Source: CAMLJR01 sp964631955
Lineage (GTDB): Bacteria; Pseudomonadota; Gammaproteobacteria; Pseudomonadales; CAMLJR01
Reading direction: 5' to 3'
Assembly: GCA_964631955.1 (NCBI GenBank)
Contig: CAZWBA010000004.1
Span: 1-64,000, forward strand
DNA length: 64,000 nt
The translations under genes and the position numbers were made by a program. The stretch's first letter is position 1. Every line of letters begins with the position of its first letter. This document shows, piece by piece, positions 16,859-26,415 of the stretch. The notes beneath the pieces were generated by a model. That model was not told the DNA's origin. It did no database searches and saw only the letters and a program-made list of their open reading frames with translations.

Positions 16859-17509
16859 TCAACTATCGAGCGTCGCAAAAATTTTGTCGCGAATCTGCTC
16901 GACCGAGCCGATACCCGCGATGCGATGCAGGCGCGGCGCACCCGGCGTCGTCGAGAGTTTCGCGTAATAATCGACGAGCGGTTTGGTCTGCTCGTGATAG
17001 ACCTGCAGACGCTTGCGCACGGTTTCTTCCTTATCGTCGACACGCTGCATCAGCGGTTCGCCGGTCGCATCGTCGAAACCCGCGCGCCTGGGCGGATTAT
17101 TGGTGCTGTGATACACGCGACCCGAGGCTTCGTGAACCCAGCGACCGCTCATACGCTTGACGATTTCCTCGTCGTCGACCTGGATTTCGACGACATGATC
17201 GAGCGGAATGTTTGAATGGCTGATGGCTTCGGCCTGCGGAATCGTGCGCGGGAAACCATCGAACAGAAAACCTTTTTCGCAATCGGGTCTGGCGATGCGC
17301 TCCTTGACGAGACCGATAATCAGCTCATCGGATACCAGTCCGCCCGCATCCATGACCGCCTTTGCTTTCAGACCGAGTTCGGTGCCGGCCTTGACGGCGG
17401 CGCGCAACATATCACCTGTGGAGATTTGCGGAATGCCGTAACGCTGCATGATGAACTGGGCTTGCGTGCCCTTGCCCGCACCGGGTGGTCCCAACAGAAT
17501 AATGCGCAT
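16859..17509 (-). CDS. adk: Adenylate kinase
   Basis: The enzyme interconverts 2 ADP and ATP + AMP. The protein has 216 residues (E. coli 214) from MRIILLGPPGAGKGTQAQF with the P-loop GPPGAGKGT at 7-15. The AMP-binding block STGDMLRAAVKAG and the family signature FLFDGFPRTIPQAEA are visible; the long LID domain is present (GRWVHEASGRVYH). An AGGAG Shine-Dalgarno lies before 17509; a 46-residue extension to 17647 is rejected. Confidence 0.98.
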   Translation of the reverse strand: MRIILLGPPGAGKGTQAQFIMQRYGIPQISTGDMLRAAVKAGTELGLKAKAVMDAGGLVSDELIIGLVKERIARPDCEKGFLFDGFPRTIPQAEAISHSNIPLDHVVEIQVDDEEIVKRMSGRWVHEASGRVYHSTNNPPRRAGFDDATGEPLMQRVDDKEETVRKRLQVYHEQTKPLVDYYAKLSTTPGAPRLHRIAGIGSVEQIRDKIFATLDS

Positions 17510-17742
17510 GAAAGAGGCTCCTGCTGTGGCAGAACATGACTGCCGAGATGCTTGCCGAAACTGGATTGGCAAAACTGAAAAAATGCTGGCATCGCTGCCA
17601 ATAAATCCTGGCGTCCCTTCTGACTCATCGCAAGCGAAGGGCGCCACACCTTACACACCCGGCCTTTGAGTGTCCAGCCCATAGCCATCGGCCGGCGCGA
17701 CAATCGATGCGTTGTGCGCCGGATTATTTATGCGCACTCCGG

Positions 17743-18579
17743 TTATTCACGCGCACTCTGGTCGCGCGCATTCCGGCGCTTGGCTTCGACCCACAACGCC
17801 TCCATTTCAGCGAGACTGGCCTGCTCCACACCGCGACCCTGCGCCGCGAGTGCGCGCTCGATATAGCCGAAACGCTGCTCGAATTTACGATTGCTGGCGC
17901 GCAGCGCGGATTCGGGATCGACTTTCAGAAAGCGCGCGAGGTTCACGCACGCAAATAACAGATCGCCCATCTCTTCGGCGATGTGATCGGCATTGTCCTC
18001 GGCGATCGCTTCCTGCAATTCATTTTTTTCCTCGTCGAGTTTGCCGAGCACATCGCGCCAGTCGCTCCAGTCGAAACCGACACGCGCCGCGCGCTTCTGC
18101 AATTTCATCGCGCGCGATAATGCCGGCAGCGCGACGGGCACATCATCGAGGATGCCGGTCTGATTTTTATCGGCGCGCTCCGCCTGTTTGATGCGCTCCC
18201 AATTCACGCCGACCTGCTCGACCGCAATTCTTTCGGACGCAGGTGAGGCTCGCACCTCGTCATCGAGCGCGCCGCCGGGAAAGACATGCGGATGCCGGCG
18301 CAACAGTTTTTCGACGATATTGTGCACGATATCGGCAAAATCGAATCGGCCCTGCTCACGACCGAGCTGTGCGTAGAAAATTACCTGAAACAACACATCG
18401 CCGAGTTCATCGCGAATCTGAGGATAATCGCCGCGCTCGATGGCATCGACCAGCTCATAACATTCTTCGAGCGTATGCGGAGCGATACTCGCAAAATCCT
18501 GCTGCAGATCCCATGGACAACCGCGCTCGGGATCGCGCAGGCGTGTCATCACTTCGAGCAGATCGCTGATGGTGTGCAT
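17743..18579 (-). CDS. mazG: Nucleoside triphosphate pyrophosphohydrolase MazG
   Basis: The enzyme hydrolyses (d)NTPs to monophosphates and pyrophosphate; in E. coli it lowers ppGpp effects and counteracts MazF. The product has 278 residues from MHTISDLLEVMTRLRDPERG with two tandem MazG domains: the first has GCPWD and EECYELVDAI...DELGDVLFQV (EExxE/ExxD metal site), the second has EEKNELQEAI...EEMGDLLFACVNL. GAGGGGAG precedes the ATG. The start overlaps the relA stop by one base (TGATG), so it is translationally coupled to relA. Confidence 0.96.
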   Translation of the reverse strand: MHTISDLLEVMTRLRDPERGCPWDLQQDFASIAPHTLEECYELVDAIERGDYPQIRDELGDVLFQVIFYAQLGREQGRFDFADIVHNIVEKLLRRHPHVFPGGALDDEVRASPASERIAVEQVGVNWERIKQAERADKNQTGILDDVPVALPALSRAMKLQKRAARVGFDWSDWRDVLGKLDEEKNELQEAIAEDNADHIAEEMGDLLFACVNLARFLKVDPESALRASNRKFEQRFGYIERALAAQGRGVEQASLAEMEALWVEAKRRNARDQSARE

Positions 18580-20816
18580 CACACGCTCCCCTCGCTCACT
18601 CTCGTAGCGGAAATAATATTGCGCAATGTATTCAGTTTTGCGAGCAGCGCCGACAGCATTTCGATACCCGTAATCTCGATGGTGAAACGCATCGTCGCCG
18701 TATTGCTGGCGACATCCGATTGCGTATTCATCGACAGCACATTGATGCGCTCCGCGGCGAGCAATTGCGTGATATCGCGCAACAAACCCTGACGATCGTG
18801 CGCGAGCACAGCGATATCGACGGGGTAGGTTGTCAGCTCGTCGCCCCACGACACTTCGATGATGCGTTCGGGTTCGGCATATTGCAGCTGCAGGATCTTG
18901 CTGCAGTCCTGCCGATGCACGCTTACCCCGCGACCGACCGTGATGTAACCGAGAATGGCATCGCCTGGCACCGGCTTGCAGCAACCCGCCATATGCGTCA
19001 GCAAATTGCCGACACCGCGAATCTGAATCTGGCTTTTCGTATCGCTCGGCGCGCGGCGGCGCAACTTCAATTCCGAGGCGACGCGATCTTCGCTGCGCAA
19101 CAGCGATTGCGCGGCGCTCAATACCTGCGTTGCGCTGATGTTGCCGACGCCGACCGCAGCGTACATTTCATCGACCGTCGTAAAACGCACGCGCTCGGCA
19201 ACGGCCTTGTAATCCAGACTCGTCAGCGCGAGGCGCTTGAATTCCTTCTCGATCAGATTGCGACCTGCGGTGATATTGTCCTCGCGCGCCTGCTGACGAA
19301 ACCATGCCTGCACTTTGGTACGGGTCCGCGCACTTTTGATGTAACCGAGATTCGGCTGCAACCAGTCGCGGCGCGGTGCGTTTTCCTTGCCGGTGAGAAT
19401 CTCGACCTGCTCGCCCGTCTGCAGCGTGTAGGTGAGCGGCACGATGCGGCCATTCACTTTCGCACCGCGGCAGCGATGCCCCACTTCGGTGTGAATGTGA
19501 TACGCAAAATCGATTGGCGTCGAACCGTAGGCGAGATTGACGACATGACCATCGGGCGTGAACACGTATACGCGATCCTGGTCGGGTGTGAACTGTTCGC
19601 TCAGATCGACCGCGCTGCCGCCGGTTTCCTCGTGCCATTCGAGCACCTGACGCAACCACGCAATTTTATCTTCGTAGCTGCCGACTTTTTTGCGCTCGCT
19701 GTCCGCGCCTTTGTAACGCCAGTGCGCGCAGACGCCGAGCTCGGCTTCCTCGTGCATTTCGAAGGTGCGGATCTGCACCTCCAGCACCTTGCCCTGCGGG
19801 CCGATGACGGCGGTGTGCAGCGAGCGATAACCGTTGTCTTTCGGGTTCGCGATGTAATCGTCGAATTCATTCGGCACATTGCGCCACAAACCATGCACCA
19901 GACCGAGTGCCGCATAGCAATCCCTGATTTCCGGCACGAGTACGCGCACCGCGCGAATATCGTAGACCTGCGAAAAGCCGATCCCTTTACGCTGCATTTT
20001 TCGCCAGATCGAATAAATATGTTTCGCGCGGCCGGAAAATTCGCCATGAATACCCGAGCGCTCCATCGCCGCGCGTAATTCGGCAATCACATCCTCGATA
20101 TAGTGCTGGCGGTCGAGCCGTTTCTCATCGAGCAATTTCGCGATTTTTTTATACGAGTCGGGCTGCAGGTAACGGAACGATAAATCCTCGAGCTCCCACT
20201 TGATGTGACCGATGCCGAGACGATGCGCGAGCGGCGCGTAAATATCCGCAATTTCGCGGGCGATGCGTTCGCGGCGCGTCGATTCGTCCCTGACCGAACG
20301 AATGGCGCAGGTACGTTCGGCGAGTTTGATGAGCGCAACGCGTACATCGTCGACGAGCGCGACGAGCATTTTGCGTACGGTGTCGCTCTGCTCCTCCACC
20401 TGACCGAGCACGGGGCCGCGCTCGTTCATCCTGACGCGGCTGATCGCGGCCATGCGCAGGACACCGTCGATCAATTTCGCGATGGGTTCGCCAAACTGAT
20501 CCGCGATGAGCGCATTGGGGATTTTTTCCTCGCGCACGGCGCGATAGAGAATTGCGGCGACGAGGCCATCCTGATCGACGTGCAGGTCGGCGAGAATTTC
20601 CGCCATTTCCAGGCCCGTGCGCAGACATGACGTCCCCTCGCCCCACGATAATTCGGGCGTCGACTGCATGCGCTCGTCAGCGGCGCGCGCAACACCGCAC
20701 GCGCGCAGCAATGCCCCGCGACTAACCGTATCGGGCACGGATAAGCGCTGCACCCAGCGTTCGAGATCGACACTGCCGTCAGCTTTCTCCGGGTGTTCTT
20801 CGCGAACCTTTACCAT
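18579..20816 (-). CDS. relA: GTP pyrophosphokinase RelA (ppGpp synthetase I)
   Basis: The ribosome-associated enzyme makes (p)ppGpp on amino-acid starvation. It has 745 residues, as in E. coli (744). The N-terminal HD hydrolase domain is degenerate: the HDxxED active site is replaced (AAILYRAVREEKI), marking it as monofunctional RelA, not SpoT. The synthetase domain carries YDIRAVRVLVPE and NPKDNGYRSLHTAVIGPQG (about 260-370). A TGS domain (VYVFTPDGHVVNL) and a C-terminal ACT domain follow. mazG follows with a one-base overlap. In Pseudomonas, rlmD sits between cysM and relA; here it is absent. Confidence 0.98.
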   Translation of the reverse strand: MVKVREEHPEKADGSVDLERWVQRLSVPDTVSRGALLRACGVARAADERMQSTPELSWGEGTSCLRTGLEMAEILADLHVDQDGLVAAILYRAVREEKIPNALIADQFGEPIAKLIDGVLRMAAISRVRMNERGPVLGQVEEQSDTVRKMLVALVDDVRVALIKLAERTCAIRSVRDESTRRERIAREIADIYAPLAHRLGIGHIKWELEDLSFRYLQPDSYKKIAKLLDEKRLDRQHYIEDVIAELRAAMERSGIHGEFSGRAKHIYSIWRKMQRKGIGFSQVYDIRAVRVLVPEIRDCYAALGLVHGLWRNVPNEFDDYIANPKDNGYRSLHTAVIGPQGKVLEVQIRTFEMHEEAELGVCAHWRYKGADSERKKVGSYEDKIAWLRQVLEWHEETGGSAVDLSEQFTPDQDRVYVFTPDGHVVNLAYGSTPIDFAYHIHTEVGHRCRGAKVNGRIVPLTYTLQTGEQVEILTGKENAPRRDWLQPNLGYIKSARTRTKVQAWFRQQAREDNITAGRNLIEKEFKRLALTSLDYKAVAERVRFTTVDEMYAAVGVGNISATQVLSAAQSLLRSEDRVASELKLRRRAPSDTKSQIQIRGVGNLLTHMAGCCKPVPGDAILGYITVGRGVSVHRQDCSKILQLQYAEPERIIEVSWGDELTTYPVDIAVLAHDRQGLLRDITQLLAAERINVLSMNTQSDVASNTATMRFTIEITGIEMLSALLAKLNTLRNIISATRVSEGSV

Positions 20817-20862
20817 ATTATTTTTTCCGAAAATCTTGCGTGTGCAAATTTACTGCACAAAT

Positions 20863-20965
20863 TTGGCTCCCCCTATGCAATAGGGGGAGTGCCCGAAGGG
20901 CGAGGGGGTTATATTTAAAAACAACCCCTCCGTCGCTTACGCGACACCTCCCCTACTTTGTAGGG
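20863..20965. repeat. Compound palindromic repeat between relA and cysM
   Basis: There are three hairpins in a row: CTCCCCCTATGCAATAGGGGGAG, GCCCGAAGGGC, and CCTCCCCTACTTTGTAGGGGAGG, with a GTCGC/GCGAC stem between. It looks like a dispersed intergenic element rather than a simple terminator. A related CCCCTTT/AAAGGGG structure is at 46784-46860. It separates cysM from relA-mazG. Confidence 0.6.
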
Positions 20966-20978
20966 GAGGCCAAAAAAA

Positions 20979-21926
20979 TTAATTCAACGCAGCATCAAAT
21001 ACGCCCGTCGACAAATAGCGATCACCGCGATCGCAGATAATGGCGACGATAATCGCGCTTTCAATCTGCGGATTCGCAAGACGCGCCGCATCGATCTCAC
21101 GCGACAGCTGCAGCGCTCCCGCGACCGCGCCTCCCGACGACACGCCGCACAAAATTCCTTCGCGCGCCGCGAGTTCGCGCATCGTTGTTTCCGCCTCGTC
21201 CTGAGTCATATCGATAATGCGGTCGACGCGCTCGCGCTCGAAGATTTTTGGCAAATACGCATCGGGCCAGCGGCGAATACCGGGAATCGCGGAACCATCG
21301 GTGGGTTGCAGGCCGACAATTTGAATCGCGGGATTCTGCGCTTTCAAATAACGCGAATTCCCCATGATGGTGCCGGTGGTGCCCATCGACGCCACGAAAT
21401 GCGTAATGCGTCCTCGCGTCTGACGCCAGATTTCGGGACCGGTTCCTTCGTAATGCGCGAGCGGATTATCGTCATTCGCGAATTGATCGAGCACCTTGCC
21501 CCTGCCTTCGGCCTGCATCCTGAGTGCGAGATCGCGCGCGCCCTCCATGCCCTCTTCTTTCGTCACCGAAATCAATTGCGCCCCGTACGCGGCCATTGCC
21601 AGCTTGCGCTCGGCACTCATATGTCCCGGCATGATCAGAATCATGCGATAGCCGCGAATCGCTGCCGCCATCGCCAGCGCGATACCGGTGTTGCCGCTGG
21701 TGGCTTCGATCAACGTATCGCCGGGCTGAATTTCACCGCGCGTCTCGGCGCGGCGAATCATGCTCATCGCGGGTCGGTCCTTCACCGAACCGGCGGGATT
21801 ATTGCCTTCGAGCTTGACCAGCACGGTGTTCTGCGTATTGCCGGGCAACCGCTGCAAGCGCACGAGCGGTGTCGAGCCGATGCAGTCTTCTATGGTGGGA
21901 AAATCATTGAGGGGAGGAAACGACAT
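20979..21926 (-). CDS. cysM: Cysteine synthase B (O-acetylserine sulfhydrylase)
   Basis: The PLP enzyme makes cysteine from O-acetylserine and sulfide or thiosulfate. The protein has 315 residues from MSFPPLNDFPTIEDCIGSTP. The PLP lysine lies in KLEGNNPAGSVKDRPAMSMI and the phosphate-binding loop is EATSGNTGIALAMAAAI. THFVASMGTTGTIMG, GLQPTDGSAIPGIRRWP and GILCGVSSGGAVAGAL follow CysM rather than CysK. The ATG at 21926 has an AGGA element before it; upstream in-frame codons to 22043 are not supported. Divergent from gacS, as in Pseudomonas. Confidence 0.97.
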   Translation of the reverse strand: MSFPPLNDFPTIEDCIGSTPLVRLQRLPGNTQNTVLVKLEGNNPAGSVKDRPAMSMIRRAETRGEIQPGDTLIEATSGNTGIALAMAAAIRGYRMILIMPGHMSAERKLAMAAYGAQLISVTKEEGMEGARDLALRMQAEGRGKVLDQFANDDNPLAHYEGTGPEIWRQTRGRITHFVASMGTTGTIMGNSRYLKAQNPAIQIVGLQPTDGSAIPGIRRWPDAYLPKIFERERVDRIIDMTQDEAETTMRELAAREGILCGVSSGGAVAGALQLSREIDAARLANPQIESAIIVAIICDRGDRYLSTGVFDAALN

Positions 21927-22087
21927 GCATTGATCCTGCTGCGCGATGAGGCAAATATCGCTCATCGATTCAGTACACGATGGACGCCGGATCATAACAT
22001 TGTTCATGCGGCGGTTCGCATATTGGCATTTAATACGCCGCAATCGGATAATGCGGGCGACTCATAACGAAAGCGCGGCATCGCCCG

Positions 22088-24772
22088 ATGCAAAACCGCA
22101 GTCTTAAAGTACTCATTATTTCGACCGCACTGGTTCCCTCGCTCATCGTTGCGCTCGGGCTCGGTATTTATTTGGGGCACAGCCGCCTGCAGGATGTGGA
22201 GCGGCTGCTGCACGATCGCGGCAACGCCAGCTCAGTGCAGGTCGCCAACGCGGCGCGTCAGGGAATCCTGAGCGGTGATGCCCGCACACTGCAGAATGTT
22301 GTCGCTCTCGCGCTCGAAGAGCCAGGCGTCAGCACCGTCGCCATTTACGATCGCGATCGACGCCTGCTCAAACGTGTCGGCCCCCAGCTTTACGATGTCG
22401 ACACACTCAATCTGGGGACGCGCCAGCTGACAGTCAGCTTCGAACAAAGCCTGCGCTTCGTCGCACCCATCAATTCCCTGAGTGCCTTCACCGCGACACT
22501 GGGCGATCTCGACGCCGACGACCCGGCACCGCTCGGCTGGGTCGTTATCGATTATTCGCGCGAACCGAATCTGGTCGAAACGTATCGTTCATTATTCGTC
22601 AGCGGTTTAATTGTGGCGCTGGCATTTTTCGGTGCCGCCACCATCGCCGTGTTATCGAGCCGCAGACTCGACCGCACGGTAGCCGCCCTGCAACAGGGCA
22701 TACAGCGTATCGAGCAGGGCGACTTCAACTCGCCCGTGCAGGTGCGCGATGGCATGCTGCAATCGCTGGCAACCGATATCAATCGTATGGCCGCCGCCAT
22801 CCAGAATGGCGCGATCGAATTGCAACGCAACCTCGAACAGACCAACCGCGACTTACGCGAATCGTTAGAAACCGTCGAAGTGCAGAATATCGAGCTGGAT
22901 CTGGCGCGACGCGAGGCCATTGCCGCATCGCGCATGAAATCCGAATTTCTCGCCAACACCAGTCACGAATTGCGTACGCCGCTGAACGGCATTATCGGCT
23001 TCACCAAGCTGCTGCTGAAAACCGTGCTCGATGTACGCCAGCGCGACTATCTCGAAACGATTCGTTACTCCGCAGAAAATCTGCTCAGCATCATCAACGA
23101 CATCCTCGATTTTTCGAAAATCGAAGCGGGAAAGCTCACGCTCGATTCGGCGCCTTTCGACTTGCGCGAACTCATCGAGGACACCCTGGCGATACTGGCG
23201 CCCAGTGCCACTGAAAAAAAACTCGATTTAATTTTGCTGTACGACAACACCGCGCCGCATGCGCTGATCGGCGATCCCCTGCGGCTGCGACAGGTGCTCA
23301 CCAACTTGATCAGCAACGCCATCAAGTTTACGCAACAGGGCTATATCACCGTCAAAGTCGAGTTGAGTGAACATACCGACGCGCCCGCGCCGATTAAACT
23401 CAGCGTTATCGATACCGGAATCGGCATCGATCCTCAGCAGCAACCACATCTCTTCAACGCCTTCGCGCAAATCGATGCCACGGCATCGCGGGAATTTGGC
23501 GGAAGCGGATTGGGACTTGCCATCAGCAAACGTCTGATCGAACAAATGGGTGGCGAAATCGGTGTCGAAAGTCAGATCGGCCAGGGTTCGGTGTTCTGGT
23601 TCTCGCTGCGTTTGCTGACGCAACAAAATCCACTGCAGATTCGTCGCTTCGATCAGCTCGCAGGCATGAAATTATCGCTCTATGATCCCAACCCGCTTTC
23701 GCAGGCGGCGCTGCGACAATTATTCGAAAGCTGGCGCATCGTCATCATCGCTTTCGACAAATGGCCCGCCGAAGCGGCGCAGGTGCGCTGCGATGGCTGG
23801 CTCATCAATCCCGCGTTCGGGGAGGCGATACCGGAATTTACCGACGCAATATCGGTTCCCCGCTGGTTATTGCAACCGCGCGGTGCGCCACTGTCGACGA
23901 AGGGAATCGATGCGGCGCATGTGCTGCCCAAACCGATTCACCACGTGCAGGTCTACGATGCACTCTGCGCCGCGTTATTGCAGCCGGCAGTTCTGCCCCC
24001 GCCCATTGCAGCCGTCGCCCAGCATACGCTGCGCGTACTGGCTGTCGACGACAACGCCACCAATCTGAAGCTGATCGCGCTACTGCTTGAGGAACTGAAC
24101 GTGTCGGCAACCCTCGCGACCACGGGTTATCAGGCGCTAGAGCTGTGTGCGCAACAACGCTTCGATTTAATTCTGCTCGATATTCAAATGCCCGAGCTGA
24201 GTGGCCCGCAAGTCGCTCAGCTGATTCGCGCAGGCGATAATCTCAACCGGCATACGCGTATTGCCGCGCTCACGGCCCATTTACTGCGCGAAGAACAATC
24301 GCAATTATTCGCCAGCGGATTTGACGACTGCCTGATCAAGCCCATTACCGATGATCAGCTTCAGCAATTACTCGATTCCTGCACACAAAAAGCCGATAAC
24401 GAAATTTCAAAGCCTGTGCGCATCGAACTTTGTCTGTCGCGCGCGCGCAACAAAGCCGAACTGGCCAAGGAATTCCTGTGCGATTTGCTGCGCGACCTCA
24501 ACACATCCTTTCGCTCCATCGAAACCACGCTGCAGGCGAAAGATTATGCAGCGCTGCTGCATGAGGTGCACAAGCTACATGGCGCCTGTTGCTACACCGG
24601 CGTGCCGCATTTGCAGAAATGCAGCTATCAGCTGGAAGATCTGCTGAAAAGATCGGCGAGCGCCGCCGATATTCATGCCGCGACCACCGAACTGCTCGAC
24701 GCCATTCAGGAATTATTGAACTGGAACGACAGTCACGATCTCGACATTCTGTTCGAAGATACCGTGTGTTGA
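22088..24772 (+). CDS. gacS: Hybrid sensor histidine kinase GacS/BarA
   Basis: The inner-membrane kinase of the GacS/GacA (BarA/UvrY) system activates Csr/Rsm small RNAs that sequester CsrA. It has 894 residues: TM1 about 7-28, a periplasmic sensor, TM2 about 165-190, HAMP about 190-245, HisKA with H293 in NTSHELRTPLNG, HATPase to about 510, a middle domain (about 515-625) like a receiver but lacking a clear phospho-Asp, a true receiver about 650-770 with D698 (LLDIQMPELSG), and a C-terminal HPt with H828 (VHKLHGAC). This His-Asp-His layout is diagnostic of GacS/BarA. Divergent from cysM. Its target regulator CsrA is at the window start. Confidence 0.95.
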   Translation: MQNRSLKVLIISTALVPSLIVALGLGIYLGHSRLQDVERLLHDRGNASSVQVANAARQGILSGDARTLQNVVALALEEPGVSTVAIYDRDRRLLKRVGPQLYDVDTLNLGTRQLTVSFEQSLRFVAPINSLSAFTATLGDLDADDPAPLGWVVIDYSREPNLVETYRSLFVSGLIVALAFFGAATIAVLSSRRLDRTVAALQQGIQRIEQGDFNSPVQVRDGMLQSLATDINRMAAAIQNGAIELQRNLEQTNRDLRESLETVEVQNIELDLARREAIAASRMKSEFLANTSHELRTPLNGIIGFTKLLLKTVLDVRQRDYLETIRYSAENLLSIINDILDFSKIEAGKLTLDSAPFDLRELIEDTLAILAPSATEKKLDLILLYDNTAPHALIGDPLRLRQVLTNLISNAIKFTQQGYITVKVELSEHTDAPAPIKLSVIDTGIGIDPQQQPHLFNAFAQIDATASREFGGSGLGLAISKRLIEQMGGEIGVESQIGQGSVFWFSLRLLTQQNPLQIRRFDQLAGMKLSLYDPNPLSQAALRQLFESWRIVIIAFDKWPAEAAQVRCDGWLINPAFGEAIPEFTDAISVPRWLLQPRGAPLSTKGIDAAHVLPKPIHHVQVYDALCAALLQPAVLPPPIAAVAQHTLRVLAVDDNATNLKLIALLLEELNVSATLATTGYQALELCAQQRFDLILLDIQMPELSGPQVAQLIRAGDNLNRHTRIAALTAHLLREEQSQLFASGFDDCLIKPITDDQLQQLLDSCTQKADNEISKPVRIELCLSRARNKAELAKEFLCDLLRDLNTSFRSIETTLQAKDYAALLHEVHKLHGACCYTGVPHLQKCSYQLEDLLKRSASAADIHAATTELLDAIQELLNWNDSHDLDILFEDTVC

Positions 24773-24776
24773 TTTT

Positions 24777-25460
24777 TTATTTTTCGACCACAAACAGCGA
24801 GCGGCTGCGCAGCGGTTTATCGCCGAGATGCGGCTGTAACGCCGCACGGCACAAGCCTTTCAATGTACGGCGCGCTTCGGCGCTGTAATTGCCCGCTACG
24901 AATTCACACAATGCGCGGCCGCTCAATGCGGCCGATGACCCTGCCGTGACATTCAACCCCTGACCGGGATCGAAACGATAATGCATCCGCGCATCGATGG
25001 GTTGCCCTGCGGCATCGGTGGTCAAATCGAGTCCATACCCGAGCTCTTCCAGCAATCGCAGCTCAAAATGACGCAGTGCAATATCGAGCCGATCGAGCGT
25101 CAGCAATTGCGGCAAAACATTTTCGTATTCGGGAAATAGATCGGGATGCGGATCGTCGCGATGCAGTAACCGGCAAAGTAATTCATTGAGATAAAAACCG
25201 CTGAACAATCCCTGCCGCTGTAATGGCACGGCACCCGCTCGCGACTCGATCTGCTTCAACAGTTTGAGTTCTCCCGCGCCGCCGAACTCAACCCAGACCG
25301 GTTGAAACGGCTGCAACAGGGAACGCTGGCTGATACCTCGACGCTGACTGCGCGCACCGCGCGCGATTGCGGAGAGCCTTTCCCCCTGCGAGGTGAACAC
25401 ATCGACGATCAGACTGGTATCGCGATAGTCGCGCGCATGAAGAATATAGGCTGCGTGCAT
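24777..25460 (-). CDS. recO: DNA repair protein RecO
   Basis: RecO loads RecA with RecR in the RecFOR recombination pathway. The protein has 227 residues. The N-terminal OB fold has AAYILHARDYRDTSLIVDVFTSQGERLSAIARGARS, followed by the helical domain (LFSGFYLNELLCRLLHRDDPHPDLFPEYE). It is the last gene of lepA-lepB-DUF4845-rnc-era-recO, 21 bp after era, and convergent with gacS. The gap after the gacS stop is only 4 bp. Confidence 0.95.
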   Translation of the reverse strand: MHAAYILHARDYRDTSLIVDVFTSQGERLSAIARGARSQRRGISQRSLLQPFQPVWVEFGGAGELKLLKQIESRAGAVPLQRQGLFSGFYLNELLCRLLHRDDPHPDLFPEYENVLPQLLTLDRLDIALRHFELRLLEELGYGLDLTTDAAGQPIDARMHYRFDPGQGLNVTAGSSAALSGRALCEFVAGNYSAEARRTLKGLCRAALQPHLGDKPLRSRSLFVVEK

Positions 25461-25481
25461 GCAGAATCCGTCGGCAGCGGT

Positions 25482-26405
25482 CTAGTCGCTGTACCCGAGG
25501 CTGCGCAGCGCACGTTCGTCATCCGACCAGCCCGCTTTTACTTTCACCCACAGCTTGAGCATGATCTTGCTGCCGAATAATTTCTGCATATCCTTGCGCG
25601 CTTCCTCGCCGATCTGACGGATACGTTCGCCGCCCGTGCCGATGACAATTTTTTTCTGACCGTCGCGCTCGACCAGAATGAGCGCATCGATATGCAGAAT
25701 TTTTCCTTCGCGCCTGAACGTTTCGATTTCAACGGTGACCTCGTAAGGCACTTCCTCGCCGAGCTGGCGCATCACTTTTTCGCGCACAAGCTCCGCCGCG
25801 AGAAAACGTTCGCTGCGATCGGTGATCTGATCTTCGGGAAAGAAATGCGGGTTTTCAGGCAGATGCTTGCTGATCGTTGCTTCGAGTTCCGCAAGATTAT
25901 GGCCGCGCAACGCCGACAGCGGAAAAATTTCCGCGAACGAAAATTTCTGCGCGTACTGCTGTAATGCAGGCAATAGTTCGCTCTTGTTCTCGATCAAATC
26001 GACCTTATTGATCGCGAGAATGACGGGGCATTTTGCCGCACGCAGCTTTTCCAGCACCAGCTCGTCTTCGTCGGTCCAGCGCAGGCGATCGACGACGAAT
26101 ACGACCAGATCGACATCGAAGATCGCCTGACTCGCTTCGCGATTCATATAGCGATTGATCGCTTTTGGCTCGACGCGATGCAGGCCCGGTGTATCGACAT
26201 AAATAATCTGCGAATCGCCGTCGGTTTTAATGCCGAGCACACGATGACGCGTGGTTTGCGGCTTGCGCGAGGTGATACTGATTTTCTGTCCGAGCAGATG
26301 GTTGAGCAGCGTCGATTTGCCGACATTGGGTCGTCCCACGAGGGCGACATAGCCGCAACGGGTATTGGTATTTTCGCCGGAATCACCATTGTCGGATGTG
26401 CTCAT
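25482..26405 (-). CDS. era: GTPase Era
   Basis: The essential GTPase binds the 3' end of 16S rRNA during 30S assembly. The protein has 307 residues from MSTSDNGDSGENTNTRCGYV. G1 is GRPNVGKST, G3 DTPGLHR, G4 NKVD and G5 SALRG, followed by a C-terminal KH domain (KIVIGTGGERIRQIGEEARKDMQKLFGSKIMLKLWVKVK in its core). The ATG at 26405 has GGAG nine bases ahead; a TTG at 26435 would add ten residues and lies within a tandem repeat (see 26416-26474). Part of the rnc-era-recO operon. Confidence 0.97.
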   Translation of the reverse strand: MSTSDNGDSGENTNTRCGYVALVGRPNVGKSTLLNHLLGQKISITSRKPQTTRHRVLGIKTDGDSQIIYVDTPGLHRVEPKAINRYMNREASQAIFDVDLVVFVVDRLRWTDEDELVLEKLRAAKCPVILAINKVDLIENKSELLPALQQYAQKFSFAEIFPLSALRGHNLAELEATISKHLPENPHFFPEDQITDRSERFLAAELVREKVMRQLGEEVPYEVTVEIETFRREGKILHIDALILVERDGQKKIVIGTGGERIRQIGEEARKDMQKLFGSKIMLKLWVKVKAGWSDDERALRSLGYSD

Positions 26406-26415
26406 TACTGCGGCT

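Noticed and set aside
18580..18984. N-terminal extension of mazG into relA
   Set aside because: The longer frame would run inside relA; the ATG at 18579 with a GAGGGGAG element fits MazG length.
18720..20078. Long open frame (452 codons) antisense to relA
   Set aside because: Fully inside relA, no Shine-Dalgarno and no recognisable domain; a shadow of the codon bias of relA.
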